DNA of 64,000 nt from Chloroflexota bacterium (GCA_009773005.1 WOUT01000004.1:1-64000); one strand, 5' to 3'; positions 35,715-46,081 are shown, counted from the first letter of the stretch. Made by a program: numbers and translations. The notes: generated by a model not told the origin, from the letters alone.

Positions 35715-36869
35715 ATGGTAGAAAAAATAATGATCGTCGATGATGATGTTGAAACCCTTCGTTTGGTTGGGTTGATGCTTCAACGTCAAGGTTATGAGAT
35801 TGTCGCCGCAAACAACGGGACGCAGGCGATCGGGATGGCGCGAAGTGAAAAACCGGACTTGATCGTGCTAGATGTGATGATGCCGGATATTGACGGTTAT
35901 CAAGTTACAAACGAACTGCGCAAAGACCCGGAACTTGCGGATACACCAATTCTGATGTTTACCGCGAAGAGTCAGGTCGATGATAAAGTGGCGGGTTACG
36001 ACGCCGGTGTCGATGATTATTTGACCAAACCAGTTCATCCGGCAGAGCTTATCGCCCATATCAAAGCGCTTCTTTCGAGAACCCGCGTAAGGCAACCAGT
36101 TCCCCCACTTGCCGTTGGTGGATACGTCATCGGAATTGTGGGATGCAAAGGCGGGTTAGGCTCATCGACCCTTGCATTGAATCTCGCCGCAAGTTATGCG
36201 CAAACAACAAAATCAGATGTTGTTGCTGTCGAGATTAAACCTGGGCAGGGAACATGGGCAACCGAGCTTGGTTTTGCGGTGTCTGAAGGACTTGGTAGTT
36301 TATTAAAGTTAAAGCCTGCCGAGATCAAACCAAATATTGTAGAACAGAACCTCACCAGCACTGCTTTTGGTGTTCGCTTATTACTCTCCTCCAACCTGTC
36401 ACTAGGAACGGATTACAACGCATTGGTTGATAATCTTTTGGCGATCATAAACAACCTGACTCAACTTTCGCCATTAATAATTCTGGATATCGGTACACCC
36501 TTTCTGCCTGGATTTGACAAGATATGTAGTGTTTGCAAAGAAATTTATGTTATTACTGAACCCCAACCAAACACTATCAAACGAACGAAAATATTGTTTG
36601 AAGAATTACGAACAATCGGTTCTGGTGTGGGCAGAATGATCTATTTAGTTCTCTATAATCGTGTCAGATCGGATGTACAACTTACTTCAGTTCAGGTTTC
36701 AGAACTCATGGGAGGCACACCGATCACAATGATGGTACCTCCGGCTCCAGAACTTGCTTATCAGGCAATAATAAAACAGGCTCCTTTGATCAATATCCAA
36801 CCCGATGGTTTGGTTGCTCAACAGATCGGTCAGTTAGCCAAGATCGTTCAAAGTCATATGAGTAAATGA
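35715..36869 (+). CDS. Response regulator receiver fused to CpaE/ParA-like ATPase (copy 1)
   Basis: 384-aa fusion. The receiver domain (about residues 1-125) has the acidic pocket DDD, phosphoacceptor Asp 53 in VLDVMMPDIDG, and the conserved Lys in YLTKP. The C-terminal part (about 135-380) is a deviant-Walker ATPase of the CpaE/TadZ type with GCKGGLGSSTLALNLA, which keeps the signature Lys before GG but lacks the classical GKT. CpaE proteins localise Tad pilus assembly. A paralogue of identical length is encoded at 53906-55060 next to a Flp-type pilin. It overlaps the sirtuin gene by 4 bases. Confidence 0.88.
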   Translation: MVEKIMIVDDDVETLRLVGLMLQRQGYEIVAANNGTQAIGMARSEKPDLIVLDVMMPDIDGYQVTNELRKDPELADTPILMFTAKSQVDDKVAGYDAGVDDYLTKPVHPAELIAHIKALLSRTRVRQPVPPLAVGGYVIGIVGCKGGLGSSTLALNLAASYAQTTKSDVVAVEIKPGQGTWATELGFAVSEGLGSLLKLKPAEIKPNIVEQNLTSTAFGVRLLLSSNLSLGTDYNALVDNLLAIINNLTQLSPLIILDIGTPFLPGFDKICSVCKEIYVITEPQPNTIKRTKILFEELRTIGSGVGRMIYLVLYNRVRSDVQLTSVQVSELMGGTPITMMVPPAPELAYQAIIKQAPLINIQPDGLVAQQIGQLAKIVQSHMSK

Positions 36870-37651
36870 TCGATCAGATTATCATTCAACAAGTTAAACA
36901 TACCGCGCAGTTAATCTCGAATGCGCGGTATGTTGTTGTATTCACCGGAGCTGGAATTTCGACTTCGTCCGGAATCCCGGATTTTCGCAGTGAGCGTAAA
37001 GGCTTATGGCAGCGTTACGACCCTATGCAAGTTGCCTCGCTGACTGCATTTCACCACACGCCTGATATTTTCTATGACTGGTTTCGACCGCTCTTTCAGT
37101 CCTCTTACCAGGCGCAGCCCAACGCAGCTCACCTGGGTCTGGCAAAATTGGAACAAAGTCATATCATTAGATCTGTGATCACCCAGAATATCGACACCCT
37201 TCATCAAAAAAGCGGATCTCAAAAAGTGATCGAACTGCACGGTTCTGCATTAACGTTCACTTGCCCGGTTTGTGGCGTAATAACCTCAGCAGAGCAAGTA
37301 TTCAACAGTTTTTCTTCAGGTAAATCAATTCCATTATGTTTAAAATGCGAAAAAATACTAAAACCTGACATTATTCTCTTTGAAGAACCGCTGCCAATGG
37401 ATGCCTGGCAAATTGCTGAAATCGAAACCAGGAAAGCTGATTTGATGCTGGTGATCGGTTCATCACTTGAAGTTTATCCAGCGTCAACCATCCCTTATTC
37501 CGCCGCCCAAAAAGGCAGCCGCATCATCATTAACAATCTATCCCCCACGCCGCTGGACAAACAGGCAGATGTTGTTATCCCTCTGGATGCCGCGCAATTC
37601 GTCCCGTTATTGGTTGATTTTGTTAATCAGGAAATAAAAGAAAACTCCTAG
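36866..37651 (+). CDS. NAD-dependent protein deacylase, Sir2 family
   Basis: Removes acyl groups from lysines using NAD. GAGISTSSGIPDFRS begins near residue 29, TQNIDTLHQKSG contains the Asn-Asp pair, ELHGS contains the catalytic His, and CPVC with CLKC forms the zinc site. The absence of an obvious Tyr/Arg desuccinylase pair near the N-terminus leaves the acyl preference open. At 261 aa it is complete. It is coupled to REC-CpaE upstream and converges on mutL, the two stop codons sharing the tetranucleotide CTAG. Confidence 0.92.
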   Translation: MIDQIIIQQVKHTAQLISNARYVVVFTGAGISTSSGIPDFRSERKGLWQRYDPMQVASLTAFHHTPDIFYDWFRPLFQSSYQAQPNAAHLGLAKLEQSHIIRSVITQNIDTLHQKSGSQKVIELHGSALTFTCPVCGVITSAEQVFNSFSSGKSIPLCLKCEKILKPDIILFEEPLPMDAWQIAEIETRKADLMLVIGSSLEVYPASTIPYSAAQKGSRIIINNLSPTPLDKQADVVIPLDAAQFVPLLVDFVNQEIKENS

Positions 37652-39396
37652 AACGAACGGGCTCCTCTTCGCCCGAACTGCCTTTCCAACAGGTCAACCG
37701 AAAGGTGAATCATGGTCGGTCTTCCATGCGGACAAGTGCGTGGAGAAACACAATTTTCGAGGTCATGCAGTAATGAAATTTGCTCTGCGGAAGAAAGGGT
37801 TTGTCCGCCCTTTACAGCCATACGTTTGCAGATGCGCGCGATCAACCGATTTTCCAATATTCCCTGTAACGGAGTCTCATCCTCTTCAAAATCCTCAATA
37901 AGGCTTCGTAGTGCAGATTGAGGATCCCCATTCCTGAATAATGCAGGGATTGCGCTGACCCGAAAGTTATTGGCACCAAATTCCTCCACAACAAATCCAT
38001 ATTGATTTAGGATTGGTAGACTCTCTATGATCAACCTGGCTGATTGAGGAGGAATCTGGATAACCTCCGGCTGGAGCATCGTTTGAGATTGGATTCTTCC
38101 TGCCTGCCCGGCCATTTTTTCAAAGAGCACCCTTTCGTGGGCAGCGTGCTGGTCGATCAGGTATAAACCATCCGGACCCTCAGCCACCAAATACGCTGCG
38201 CCAATTTGACCGATCAGCCGTAAAAGGGGAATCCTGCCCATCTCAACAGGATGAATCTGGTTCGTTTGTTGGTCAACCTGGCTGTCAGCCGCAGGAATAA
38301 TATTCTTATTTTCATCTTCCCAATTCAACCTGGCATTGATCCATGCCGGGTCAGTCTGTCCTGTGGCGGCGTCTGGCTGCCAGTGATTTGGATTAAGCTG
38401 CGGGACTGGTGAATATGCAAGTAAAGCTCTTTTAACCGCGCGCTGAATAAGGGAAAACAATAAGTCGGGTTGACGGAATCTGACTTCCGATTTCGCCGGG
38501 TGAACATTAACATCCACCTCTTCTGGTGACATTTCAATGTATAGAAGGGAGAGCGGATACCTGCCGACCATGATGAAAGTTTGATAGGCTTTGACCAAAG
38601 CAGACACCAACGAAATGTCTTGGATCCAGCGCCCGTTGACAAAAAAAGTGATCTCCTTGCGATTCGAACGTGTTACAGAAATTGGACTGATAAATCCATT
38701 AATGCGAACTCCTTCATCCTCAAAGATCACTTCAAGCAGTTGTTTTCCAAGATCATACCCATACAATTGGATCAGGATTTCGCGGCGGTTACCGCTGCCT
38801 GTCGTGCGGAAGACCTGTTTGCCATCCATATTTAGTTGGATTGCTAGTTGCGGATAAGCCAGCGCATAACGAGTGACCAGGTGTTCGATCTGTTGTCGTT
38901 CTGTTTGATCTCGTTTAAGAAACTTCAATCGAGCCGGCGTATTAAAGAAAAGATCAGACACCGATACGACCGTACCCACCGGTACCCCAGTATGTTCGAT
39001 GGATATGATTTTCCCTCCTTCAACGATGATCTTTGAACCATTGGCTTCCTGCTGACTATGCGAGGTCATCGACATACGCGAGACAGACGCCATCGACGCC
39101 AGCGCTTCGCCTCTGAAGCCAAGCGTTGTAATATGGAACAAATCTTCGGCGGAAGCGAGTTTGCTGGTCGCGTGCCTGGTTACCGCTAATTGGAGCTCTG
39201 CGGAATTAATTCCGCAGCCGTTGTCTGACACTTCGATCGACCGCTTGCCAGCATCTTCAATGCGGATATTGATTCGGGTTGCTCCTGCATCAACCGCGTT
39301 CTCCAACAGCTCTTTAACCACTGAAGCAGCCCTTTCAACAACTTCACCGGCTGCGATTTGAGAGGCAACTTCATCAGTCAATATTTTAATACTCAT
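37648..39396 (-). CDS. mutL: DNA mismatch repair protein MutL with endonuclease motif
   Basis: GHKL ATPase that links MutS mismatch recognition to strand excision. The N-terminus has IAAGEVVERAASVVKELLEN, DNGCGI and GFRGEALASM. The C-terminal domain carries the metal-binding endonuclease motif DQHAAHERVLFE and the CPHGRP motif, so this MutL should nick DNA itself, as in bacteria without MutH. I choose the ATG at 39396 (MSIKILTDEVAS, 582 aa) because an in-frame ATG 57 bases upstream adds a tail unlike the family. mutS is not in the window. Confidence 0.94.
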   Translation of the reverse strand: MSIKILTDEVASQIAAGEVVERAASVVKELLENAVDAGATRINIRIEDAGKRSIEVSDNGCGINSAELQLAVTRHATSKLASAEDLFHITTLGFRGEALASMASVSRMSMTSHSQQEANGSKIIVEGGKIISIEHTGVPVGTVVSVSDLFFNTPARLKFLKRDQTERQQIEHLVTRYALAYPQLAIQLNMDGKQVFRTTGSGNRREILIQLYGYDLGKQLLEVIFEDEGVRINGFISPISVTRSNRKEITFFVNGRWIQDISLVSALVKAYQTFIMVGRYPLSLLYIEMSPEEVDVNVHPAKSEVRFRQPDLLFSLIQRAVKRALLAYSPVPQLNPNHWQPDAATGQTDPAWINARLNWEDENKNIIPAADSQVDQQTNQIHPVEMGRIPLLRLIGQIGAAYLVAEGPDGLYLIDQHAAHERVLFEKMAGQAGRIQSQTMLQPEVIQIPPQSARLIIESLPILNQYGFVVEEFGANNFRVSAIPALFRNGDPQSALRSLIEDFEEDETPLQGILENRLIARICKRMAVKGGQTLSSAEQISLLHDLENCVSPRTCPHGRPTMIHLSVDLLERQFGRRGARSF

Positions 39397-39476
39397 AAAA
39401 TAATTATAATGTATCCGTAAATCTGCATATTTTCTGCACATTCCATTTATCAAATTTGCGAGTATACTTTTTTTCT

Positions 39477-40118
39477 ATGTGCTTTGAGATGATGTTCTTC
39501 GACCTGGATGATACACTCTACCCGCCAACGACTGGTATTTGGCAGGCTATCGGAACACGCATGGATCAATTCATGATGAACAAATTGGCAATCCCGAAGG
39601 ATTCTGTCGCAACCCTGCGTGAGAAGCTTTTTAAAGAACATGGCACAACGATGCGCGGTTTGGTGGCCGAATATCAGGTAGATGACCAAGAATTCCTTGA
39701 TTTCGTCCACGACATTCCAATTCAGAATTATTTATCACGAGATGAACTCTTGAGAAAAATCCTTGCTCTGTATCCACAACAAAAAGTAATCTTCACAAAT
39801 GCAGATACCCATCATGCCAAACGGGTTCTTCATACCCTGGGCGTCAATGAATTTTTTGATCAAGTCATCGATATTCGTTCCATCCGGCCTTTTTGCAAAC
39901 CACAACCAGAAGCGTTCGCTCTGGCGCTCGGTCTAGCCGGAATTACTGACCCGTCCAAATGTGTAATGATTGATGATTCCTACCGAAACCTGGTAACCGC
40001 AAATGAAACAGGGTTGTTTACAATCCAGGTCGGTACTGTGGTACGAAATCCGCAGGTAGATGCAGCAATCATTTCCCTGGCTGACCTGCCAAGCGTCATT
40101 CCAGTCAGTTCAAAATAG
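39477..40118 (+). CDS. HAD-family pyrimidine 5'-nucleotidase-like phosphatase
   Basis: Haloacid dehalogenase superfamily phosphatase of about 213 aa, resembling the yeast Sdt1/PPYR1 pyrimidine 5'-nucleotidase branch. Motif I is FFDLDDTLYPP with the nucleophile and acid Asp pair, motif II is IFTNA, the Lys motif is RPFCKPQPEAF, and motif III is VMIDDSYRN. The start is taken as the ATG at 39477. TATACT at 39463-39468 just upstream could be its -10 box, which would make the mRNA almost leaderless. ATGs at 39489 and 39492 are alternatives. A small membrane-protein gene follows after 7 bases. Confidence 0.85.
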   Translation: MCFEMMFFDLDDTLYPPTTGIWQAIGTRMDQFMMNKLAIPKDSVATLREKLFKEHGTTMRGLVAEYQVDDQEFLDFVHDIPIQNYLSRDELLRKILALYPQQKVIFTNADTHHAKRVLHTLGVNEFFDQVIDIRSIRPFCKPQPEAFALALGLAGITDPSKCVMIDDSYRNLVTANETGLFTIQVGTVVRNPQVDAAIISLADLPSVIPVSSK

Positions 40119-40125
40119 GAGAGCC

Positions 40126-40362
40126 GTGGCAAATACCATTTCACCATTAGGTTGGGTACTGATCGCAGGTCTGGCGATTTTTATTCTGGCTATCAATTTA
40201 GGATTATTTCTGGGCGTAAAGAAAAAGATTCAAAAGGATAATTGGATCGACAAAATATCTTCAGCAGGCAGTACTTTGCGCGACCCGTTTCGAAAAGAGA
40301 ACGATCAATTCCAGGAATTATCGAATGAGGTCGAAAAGTTCAAACCCAAACGACAGGAATAG
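40126..40362 (+). CDS. Small membrane protein of unknown function (GTG start)
   Basis: 78-aa protein with one N-terminal transmembrane helix (about residues 8-30, GWVLIAGLAIFILAI) and a charged cytoplasmic or extracytoplasmic tail with coiled-coil character. The start is a GTG at 40126 preceded by AGGAGAG, which overlaps the stop region of the HAD gene. No family recognised. Context with HAD and S41 protease genes suggests one transcription unit but does not reveal a role. Confidence 0.65.
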   Translation: MANTISPLGWVLIAGLAIFILAINLGLFLGVKKKIQKDNWIDKISSAGSTLRDPFRKENDQFQELSNEVEKFKPKRQE

Positions 40363-40435
40363 CCTCTATAATTCATCAAGGCTTGGCAGAATAATGAAAA
40401 ATCCTAAAAGGTTTATTTGTAGTATTGGAGGTTAA

Positions 40436-41686
40436 ATGAATCATAATAATACCGGACGAAATGTCCTTTTTGTATTCATAGCGCTCTTTTTATTGGCGGG
40501 AGCTTTTTCCGGCGGACTGTTGGTTGGCTGGTTGATCCCTACTCGTTCTGCGCTTGAAGTTCCAGTGCAAACAGCCAATCCAACTTCTGGTGCAACAACC
40601 CAAGGAAGCACACCAGCTAACCTGGAAACATTATTTACTCCATTTTGGGAGTCTTGGCAAATCGTGCATGACCAATTTATAGACCAACCGGTCAACGATT
40701 CTAAACTTGTGCAAGGCGCCATTCGCGGAATGCTGGATTCGCTTGGCGATAAACATACCGGTTATATGGACCCGGAGCAATATAAAGAAGCTACTGCTCC
40801 ACTCGACGGTTCGTACGAAGGAATTGGCGCTTATGTAGATACATCCGGTAAGTTGCTGACCATCATCAGCCCCATGCCAAATTCTCCTGCTGAAGCAGCC
40901 GGCTTAAAGTCTGGCGACGAAGTCATTAAAGTAAATGGCGAAGATGTAACTGGGCAGGATCCGAGCGTGGTCCTGAAATCAGTCAAAGGGCCGGCAGGAA
41001 CAGACGTGACGTTGACGATTCACCGCTCAGACCCTGCCAAGACATTTGATGTCACAATCACCAGGAAAAAAATTGAACTGTTAAGTGTCGAAAGTAAGAT
41101 GTTGGAAGAAAAAATTGCGTATATTGCGCTTACTACCTTTGGTGAGACGACAACAGATGAATTAAAAAAAGCGTTGAACACTCTCTTGGCAGATAACCCC
41201 AAAGGACTGATTCTGGATCTTCGCTATAACAGTGGTGGTTATCTAAATATTGCGATCGAAGTCATCTCCCAATTCATTCCAGAGGGTGTATTAATGATCG
41301 AACAGCAGGGAAGTGGCGAAGAGATCACTTTCAGCGCCATTCCTGGCGGCTTGGCAACAAGAATTCCGCTAGTGGTTTTGGTCAATGAGGGCTCGGCATC
41401 AGCTTCCGAGATCACTGCAGGAGCCATTCAGGATTATGGCCGCGGGACGCTTGTCGGTGTAACTACTTATGGCAAAGGTTCCGTTCAAAACTGGATACCG
41501 CTTGAGAATGGACAAGGTGCAGTGCGTGTTACGATCGCCCGGTGGCTAACGCCTAATGCCCGGCAGATCAACGGGGTTGGTCTCACCCCTGATATCGTGG
41601 TTGAGATTACTCAAGCGGATATTGACGGCAAGAAAGATCCACAATTACAGAAAGCGATTGACCTCATCATTCTCAAAGGCGAATAA
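40436..41686 (+). CDS. S41 family C-terminal processing protease
   Basis: Membrane-anchored or secreted serine protease of the CtpA/Prc family, 416 aa. A signal anchor (about residues 10-32) precedes a Thr-rich spacer, a PDZ domain (about 110-195, SPMPNSPAEAAGLKSGDEVI) and the S41 catalytic domain. The Ser nucleophile lies in NEGSASASEI and the Lys base in YGKGSVQNW, the Ser-Lys dyad of the family. GGAGG precedes the ATG by 4 bases. The target is unknown; in other bacteria these proteases trim secreted or envelope proteins. Confidence 0.93.
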   Translation: MNHNNTGRNVLFVFIALFLLAGAFSGGLLVGWLIPTRSALEVPVQTANPTSGATTQGSTPANLETLFTPFWESWQIVHDQFIDQPVNDSKLVQGAIRGMLDSLGDKHTGYMDPEQYKEATAPLDGSYEGIGAYVDTSGKLLTIISPMPNSPAEAAGLKSGDEVIKVNGEDVTGQDPSVVLKSVKGPAGTDVTLTIHRSDPAKTFDVTITRKKIELLSVESKMLEEKIAYIALTTFGETTTDELKKALNTLLADNPKGLILDLRYNSGGYLNIAIEVISQFIPEGVLMIEQQGSGEEITFSAIPGGLATRIPLVVLVNEGSASASEITAGAIQDYGRGTLVGVTTYGKGSVQNWIPLENGQGAVRVTIARWLTPNARQINGVGLTPDIVVEITQADIDGKKDPQLQKAIDLIILKGE

Positions 41687-41744
41687 TCTGTGATATGATT
41701 GGCAGGATTAATTACCAATAAAATAATCAAAAACCAGGAATAAA

Positions 41745-41773
41745 TTGACAGTACCTCCAGCAAGGGGTATAAT
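41745..41773 (+). promoter_or_regulatory. Consensus sigma-70 promoter
   Basis: A perfect TTGACA (41745-41750) and a perfect TATAAT (41768-41773) are separated by the optimal 17 bases. The predicted start near 41780 gives a leader of about 30 bases to the S1-protein ATG, with GGGAGAG in it. This is the best consensus promoter noticed in the window. Confidence 0.9.
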
Positions 41774-41810
41774 CACCCTTCGCTGATTAATGAACTCGGG
41801 AGAGACCTTT

Positions 41811-42647
41811 ATGGATATGAGTGTTGTGGCGGATACAAACCGCACAATCGAACCAAAAATGCAATTCACAGGCAAAGTAATCAAAATCCGACTGGCAGGT
41901 GCCGTGATCGACATAGGTACTGGAAAACCAGCCGTCTTACACATTTCACAAGTTGTTGCTCCTGAAAACGCCTCAATTAAACGCATTGAAGAAGTCCTCA
42001 AAGAAGGCGAAGAAATTCAGGTCTGGGTTAAAAAGGTCGCCAAGAGAGATGGCGAAGATCGCATTGAACTCACCATGGTGCGTCCGCTTGAACTGGAATG
42101 GCGCGAGATCAAGATTGGCAACCCGGTCAAAGGCAAAGTTGTCCGCCTGGAGAAATTTGGCGCGTTTGTTGAGATCGGCGCTGAACGACCCGGTTTGGTG
42201 CACATCAGCGAAATGGCGCATGGTTACGTAAAGGTGCCCGGTGATGTAGTCAAAGAAGGCGATGAAATCGAAGCCAAAGTAATCGAAGTCAACCGCCGCA
42301 AGAAACAGATCAAGTTAAGCATGAAAGCTTTGCAGCCTGAACCAGAAGTCGTTGTAGAAGAACGACCCAAACAATCCCCTGCGCGTTATGCAGTAGATCC
42401 AAACCGCGAAAAGAAACCAGCGCGCAAGCCGCGTCGCCGCCCGGATGAAGACAATACCGCGTTAATGAATTCGATCAATGAAACAAATGAACCAGAACCG
42501 ACTGTCATGGAATTAGCCATGCGCCAGGCTATGGAAAAAGCAAAAGACCGGAAAACAAAACAGGACGCCCACAAAGCAAAAGCGAGTTCCAAAGAACAGG
42601 AAGACATTCTTTCTCGCACTCTCGAAAACAAAATCCAAACGAACTAA
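41811..42647 (+). CDS. RNA-binding protein with two S1 domains
   Basis: Related to ribosomal protein S1 but with only two S1 domains: about residues 20-95 (QFTGKVIKIRLAGAVIDIG) and about 102-175 (GNPVKGKVVRLEKFGAFVEI). A long basic and then acidic disordered tail follows (KKPARKPRRRPDE). Start at 41811 is set by GGGAGAG 6 bases upstream; an earlier in-frame ATG would precede that site. A perfect promoter lies upstream and a strong terminator downstream, so it is a highly transcribed single gene. It could serve as a short S1 or a translation or mRNA-stability factor. Confidence 0.88.
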   Translation: MDMSVVADTNRTIEPKMQFTGKVIKIRLAGAVIDIGTGKPAVLHISQVVAPENASIKRIEEVLKEGEEIQVWVKKVAKRDGEDRIELTMVRPLELEWREIKIGNPVKGKVVRLEKFGAFVEIGAERPGLVHISEMAHGYVKVPGDVVKEGDEIEAKVIEVNRRKKQIKLSMKALQPEPEVVVEERPKQSPARYAVDPNREKKPARKPRRRPDEDNTALMNSINETNEPEPTVMELAMRQAMEKAKDRKTKQDAHKAKASSKEQEDILSRTLENKIQTN

Positions 42648-42654
42648 GAGTCTT

Positions 42655-42686
42655 AAAAACCATCCATCAAAAACGGATGGTTTTTC
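42655..42686 (+). terminator. Rho-independent terminator after the S1-domain gene
   Basis: AAAACCATCC (42656-42665) pairs with GGATGGTTTT (42675-42684), followed by further Ts. It starts 8 bases after the stop codon. Confidence 0.9.
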
Positions 42687-42797
42687 TTATAGTATTTATG
42701 TAGATATGATAAACTGAGGTTGAGGTTGATTGTTGAACAGATGCAGAATAAAACTTAATTATTGTGTGCAAAACATACTTGAAATTTGAGACATCTC

Positions 42798-42830
42798 GCA
42801 AGGAGGTGCCGGTAAAACGGCCCTCCTTGC
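42798..42830 (+). promoter_or_regulatory. Leader hairpin of pyrG that buries a perfect Shine-Dalgarno
   Basis: GCAAGGAGG plus GCCG (42798-42811, one bulged T) pairs with CGGC plus CCTCCTTGC (42818-42830) around the loop GTAAAA, giving 13 base pairs. No T-run follows, so it is not a terminator. The left arm holds AAGGAGGTG, a perfect Shine-Dalgarno, without a start codon at usable spacing. The pyrG ATG is 36 bases downstream with its own GGGAG. It is probably a regulatory RNA structure; function not known. Confidence 0.6.
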
Positions 42831-42866
42831 TGCTTAATTCATATTAATTGTATTACGGGAGTTCCA

Positions 42867-44516
42867 ATGTCAACTAAATATATCTTTTTCACAGGTGGAG
42901 TTGTAAGTTCAGTCGGCAAAGGCGTTACTGCCGCGGCTGTGGGCAGGCTGTTAAAAGAGCGGGGATTCACGGTTGCCGTCCAGAAATTGGATCCGTACAT
43001 CAATGTTGACCCAGGAACAATGAGCCCGTATCAACATGGTGAGGTGTTTGTTTTGGATGACGGCGCTGAAACTGACCTGGATCTCGGTCATTATGAACGC
43101 TTGATCGACGTCCGCTTGAACAAGGCTTGCAATGTCACTACCGGACAGGTTTATGCGGATGTGATCGCCAAGGAACGCCGTGGTGATTTTTTGGGCGGAA
43201 CGATCCAGGTCATCCCGCACATTACCAATGAGATCAAGCGGCGTATTGCCATGGTTTCGAAGATGACTGGCGCCGAGATTGTGCTCGTGGAAGTGGGTGG
43301 AACTGTCGGTGATATTGAAAGTTTGCCATTTCTTGAAGCATTGCGCCAGTTAAGGTCGGATATGGGGCGCGGAAACACCCTATACATTCACGTCACCTGG
43401 CTGCCCTACATCGGCGCCACGGAAGAATTAAAAACCAAACCCACCCAGCACTCCGTCCGCGAACTGCGCTCGATCGGTATCTCACCGGATATGATTGTTG
43501 CCCGCAGCGACACACCCATTGACGAAGGAATCTGTGAAAAGATCGCCCAATTCTGTGATGTAGAAAAACGTGCCGTCATCCCGATGGTCACAGCCCCGAT
43601 CCTTTATGAGATCCCGCTGCTGCTTGAAAAAGCGCACGTTGGTGATTTTTTAATGGATCGTCTCGGTCTGAAACCCACGAAAAAGCCCAATTGGAAATCA
43701 TGGGAAAAATTAGTGGAGGAGACTAAAAAGACCAAACCCTCTGTTTCAATTGCGCTGGTCGGCAAATATGTCGAACTTCATGACGCCTACATCAGCGTGC
43801 GCGAGGCCCTGAAACATGCTGCCCTTGCTCTGGGTGTCGAATTGGACTTGAAATGGATCCATTCAGTCGACCTTGAAAAAGGACGCGAAATCGATAAGCT
43901 CGAATCGGTTAGCGGGGTTATCGTTCCCGGTGGTTTTGGCAGCCGCGGAATTGAAGGAAAGATAAATGCTGCTCATTTTGCGCGCGTGAATAAAATTCCC
44001 TACTTCGGTCTTTGTTTGGGGATGCAATTGATGGTGGTTGAATTTGGACGTGAGGTGTTGCAGACGGAAAACGTCAACTCTTCTGAGTTCGACCGCACCA
44101 CGCCGAATCCGGTGATTGATCTGATGGATGACCAGCAGGATATCGCGAATCTGGGCGGCACGATGCGTCTGGGCTTGTATCCATGCGAGCTCCAACCCAA
44201 CACGATCGCCCTAAAAGCCTATGGCGTAGACAAAGTGGAAGAACGGCATCGTCACAGGTTTGAGTTCAATAATCAATACCGCGAATCCTTCGCACAAAAG
44301 GGGATGAAATTTTCCGGTCTGTCGCCTGATGGAAAACTGGTGGAAATTGCAGAACTGGTTGACCACCCCTTTATGCTCGGCACCCAATTTCACCCCGAGT
44401 TCCTATCACGTCCCACCCGTCCGCATCCGCTGTTTGTGCAGTTCATGCGAGCGGTGTGTGAGAAAGCCGGTATTACAGCACAGGAACCGCCACTGTCATT
44501 CGAAAATAGCCTCTAA
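42867..44516 (+). CDS. pyrG: CTP synthase
   Basis: Makes CTP from UTP, ATP and glutamine. The N-terminal synthetase domain (about residues 1-270) starts with YIFFTGGVVSSVGKG and contains KLDPYINVDPGTMSP. The C-terminal class I glutamine amidotransferase domain (about 290-535) has GGFGSRGIEGK, the nucleophile Cys in GLCLGMQ, and the His-Glu pair in TQFHPEF. At 549 aa it is normal. It appears to be a single-gene unit between the S1 terminator and eno, with a strong hairpin in its leader. Codons look richer in G/C than neighbours, as is common for highly expressed genes. Confidence 0.97.
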   Translation: MSTKYIFFTGGVVSSVGKGVTAAAVGRLLKERGFTVAVQKLDPYINVDPGTMSPYQHGEVFVLDDGAETDLDLGHYERLIDVRLNKACNVTTGQVYADVIAKERRGDFLGGTIQVIPHITNEIKRRIAMVSKMTGAEIVLVEVGGTVGDIESLPFLEALRQLRSDMGRGNTLYIHVTWLPYIGATEELKTKPTQHSVRELRSIGISPDMIVARSDTPIDEGICEKIAQFCDVEKRAVIPMVTAPILYEIPLLLEKAHVGDFLMDRLGLKPTKKPNWKSWEKLVEETKKTKPSVSIALVGKYVELHDAYISVREALKHAALALGVELDLKWIHSVDLEKGREIDKLESVSGVIVPGGFGSRGIEGKINAAHFARVNKIPYFGLCLGMQLMVVEFGREVLQTENVNSSEFDRTTPNPVIDLMDDQQDIANLGGTMRLGLYPCELQPNTIALKAYGVDKVEERHRHRFEFNNQYRESFAQKGMKFSGLSPDGKLVEIAELVDHPFMLGTQFHPEFLSRPTRPHPLFVQFMRAVCEKAGITAQEPPLSFENSL

Positions 44517-44710
44517 CAATTCCCGCTTGCTCCATTGACTCATCAGATGCTCCCTCTGCGGGGATCAGAAATCTGTTTTAGGGTAACATTGTCAACGATA
44601 TTTCTTATAGTAAGATTATTTGTGAGGCAATTGAGTCAATTCGGACGCATAAATCTCTGCTGGTTTTGTATTATACTTAACCTGTTTGGCTTAAATTCAT
44701 GGCAGAATGA

Positions 44711-46030
<1,320 letters not shown>

Positions 46031-46049
46031 TTAATAGCTAACTTATAAA

Positions 46050-46077
46050 AAGGCGGAGTAAAAAGCTCCGCTTTTTT
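46050..46077. terminator. Rho-independent terminator after eno
   Basis: GCGGAG (46053-46058) pairs with CTCCGC (46066-46071), flanked by As and a TTTTTT run. It may also act for the convergent redoxin gene that ends at 46082. Confidence 0.85.
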
Positions 46078-46081
46078 GTTT

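Noticed and set aside
35715-36869. REC-CpaE protein as a chromosome-segregation ParA
   Set aside because: The P-loop lacks the classical GKT, the receiver fusion fits CpaE, and no parB or parS-like sites are nearby.
42798-42830. pyrG leader hairpin as a terminator for the S1-domain gene
   Set aside because: A better terminator with a T-run already follows that gene at 42655-42686, and no T-run follows this hairpin.
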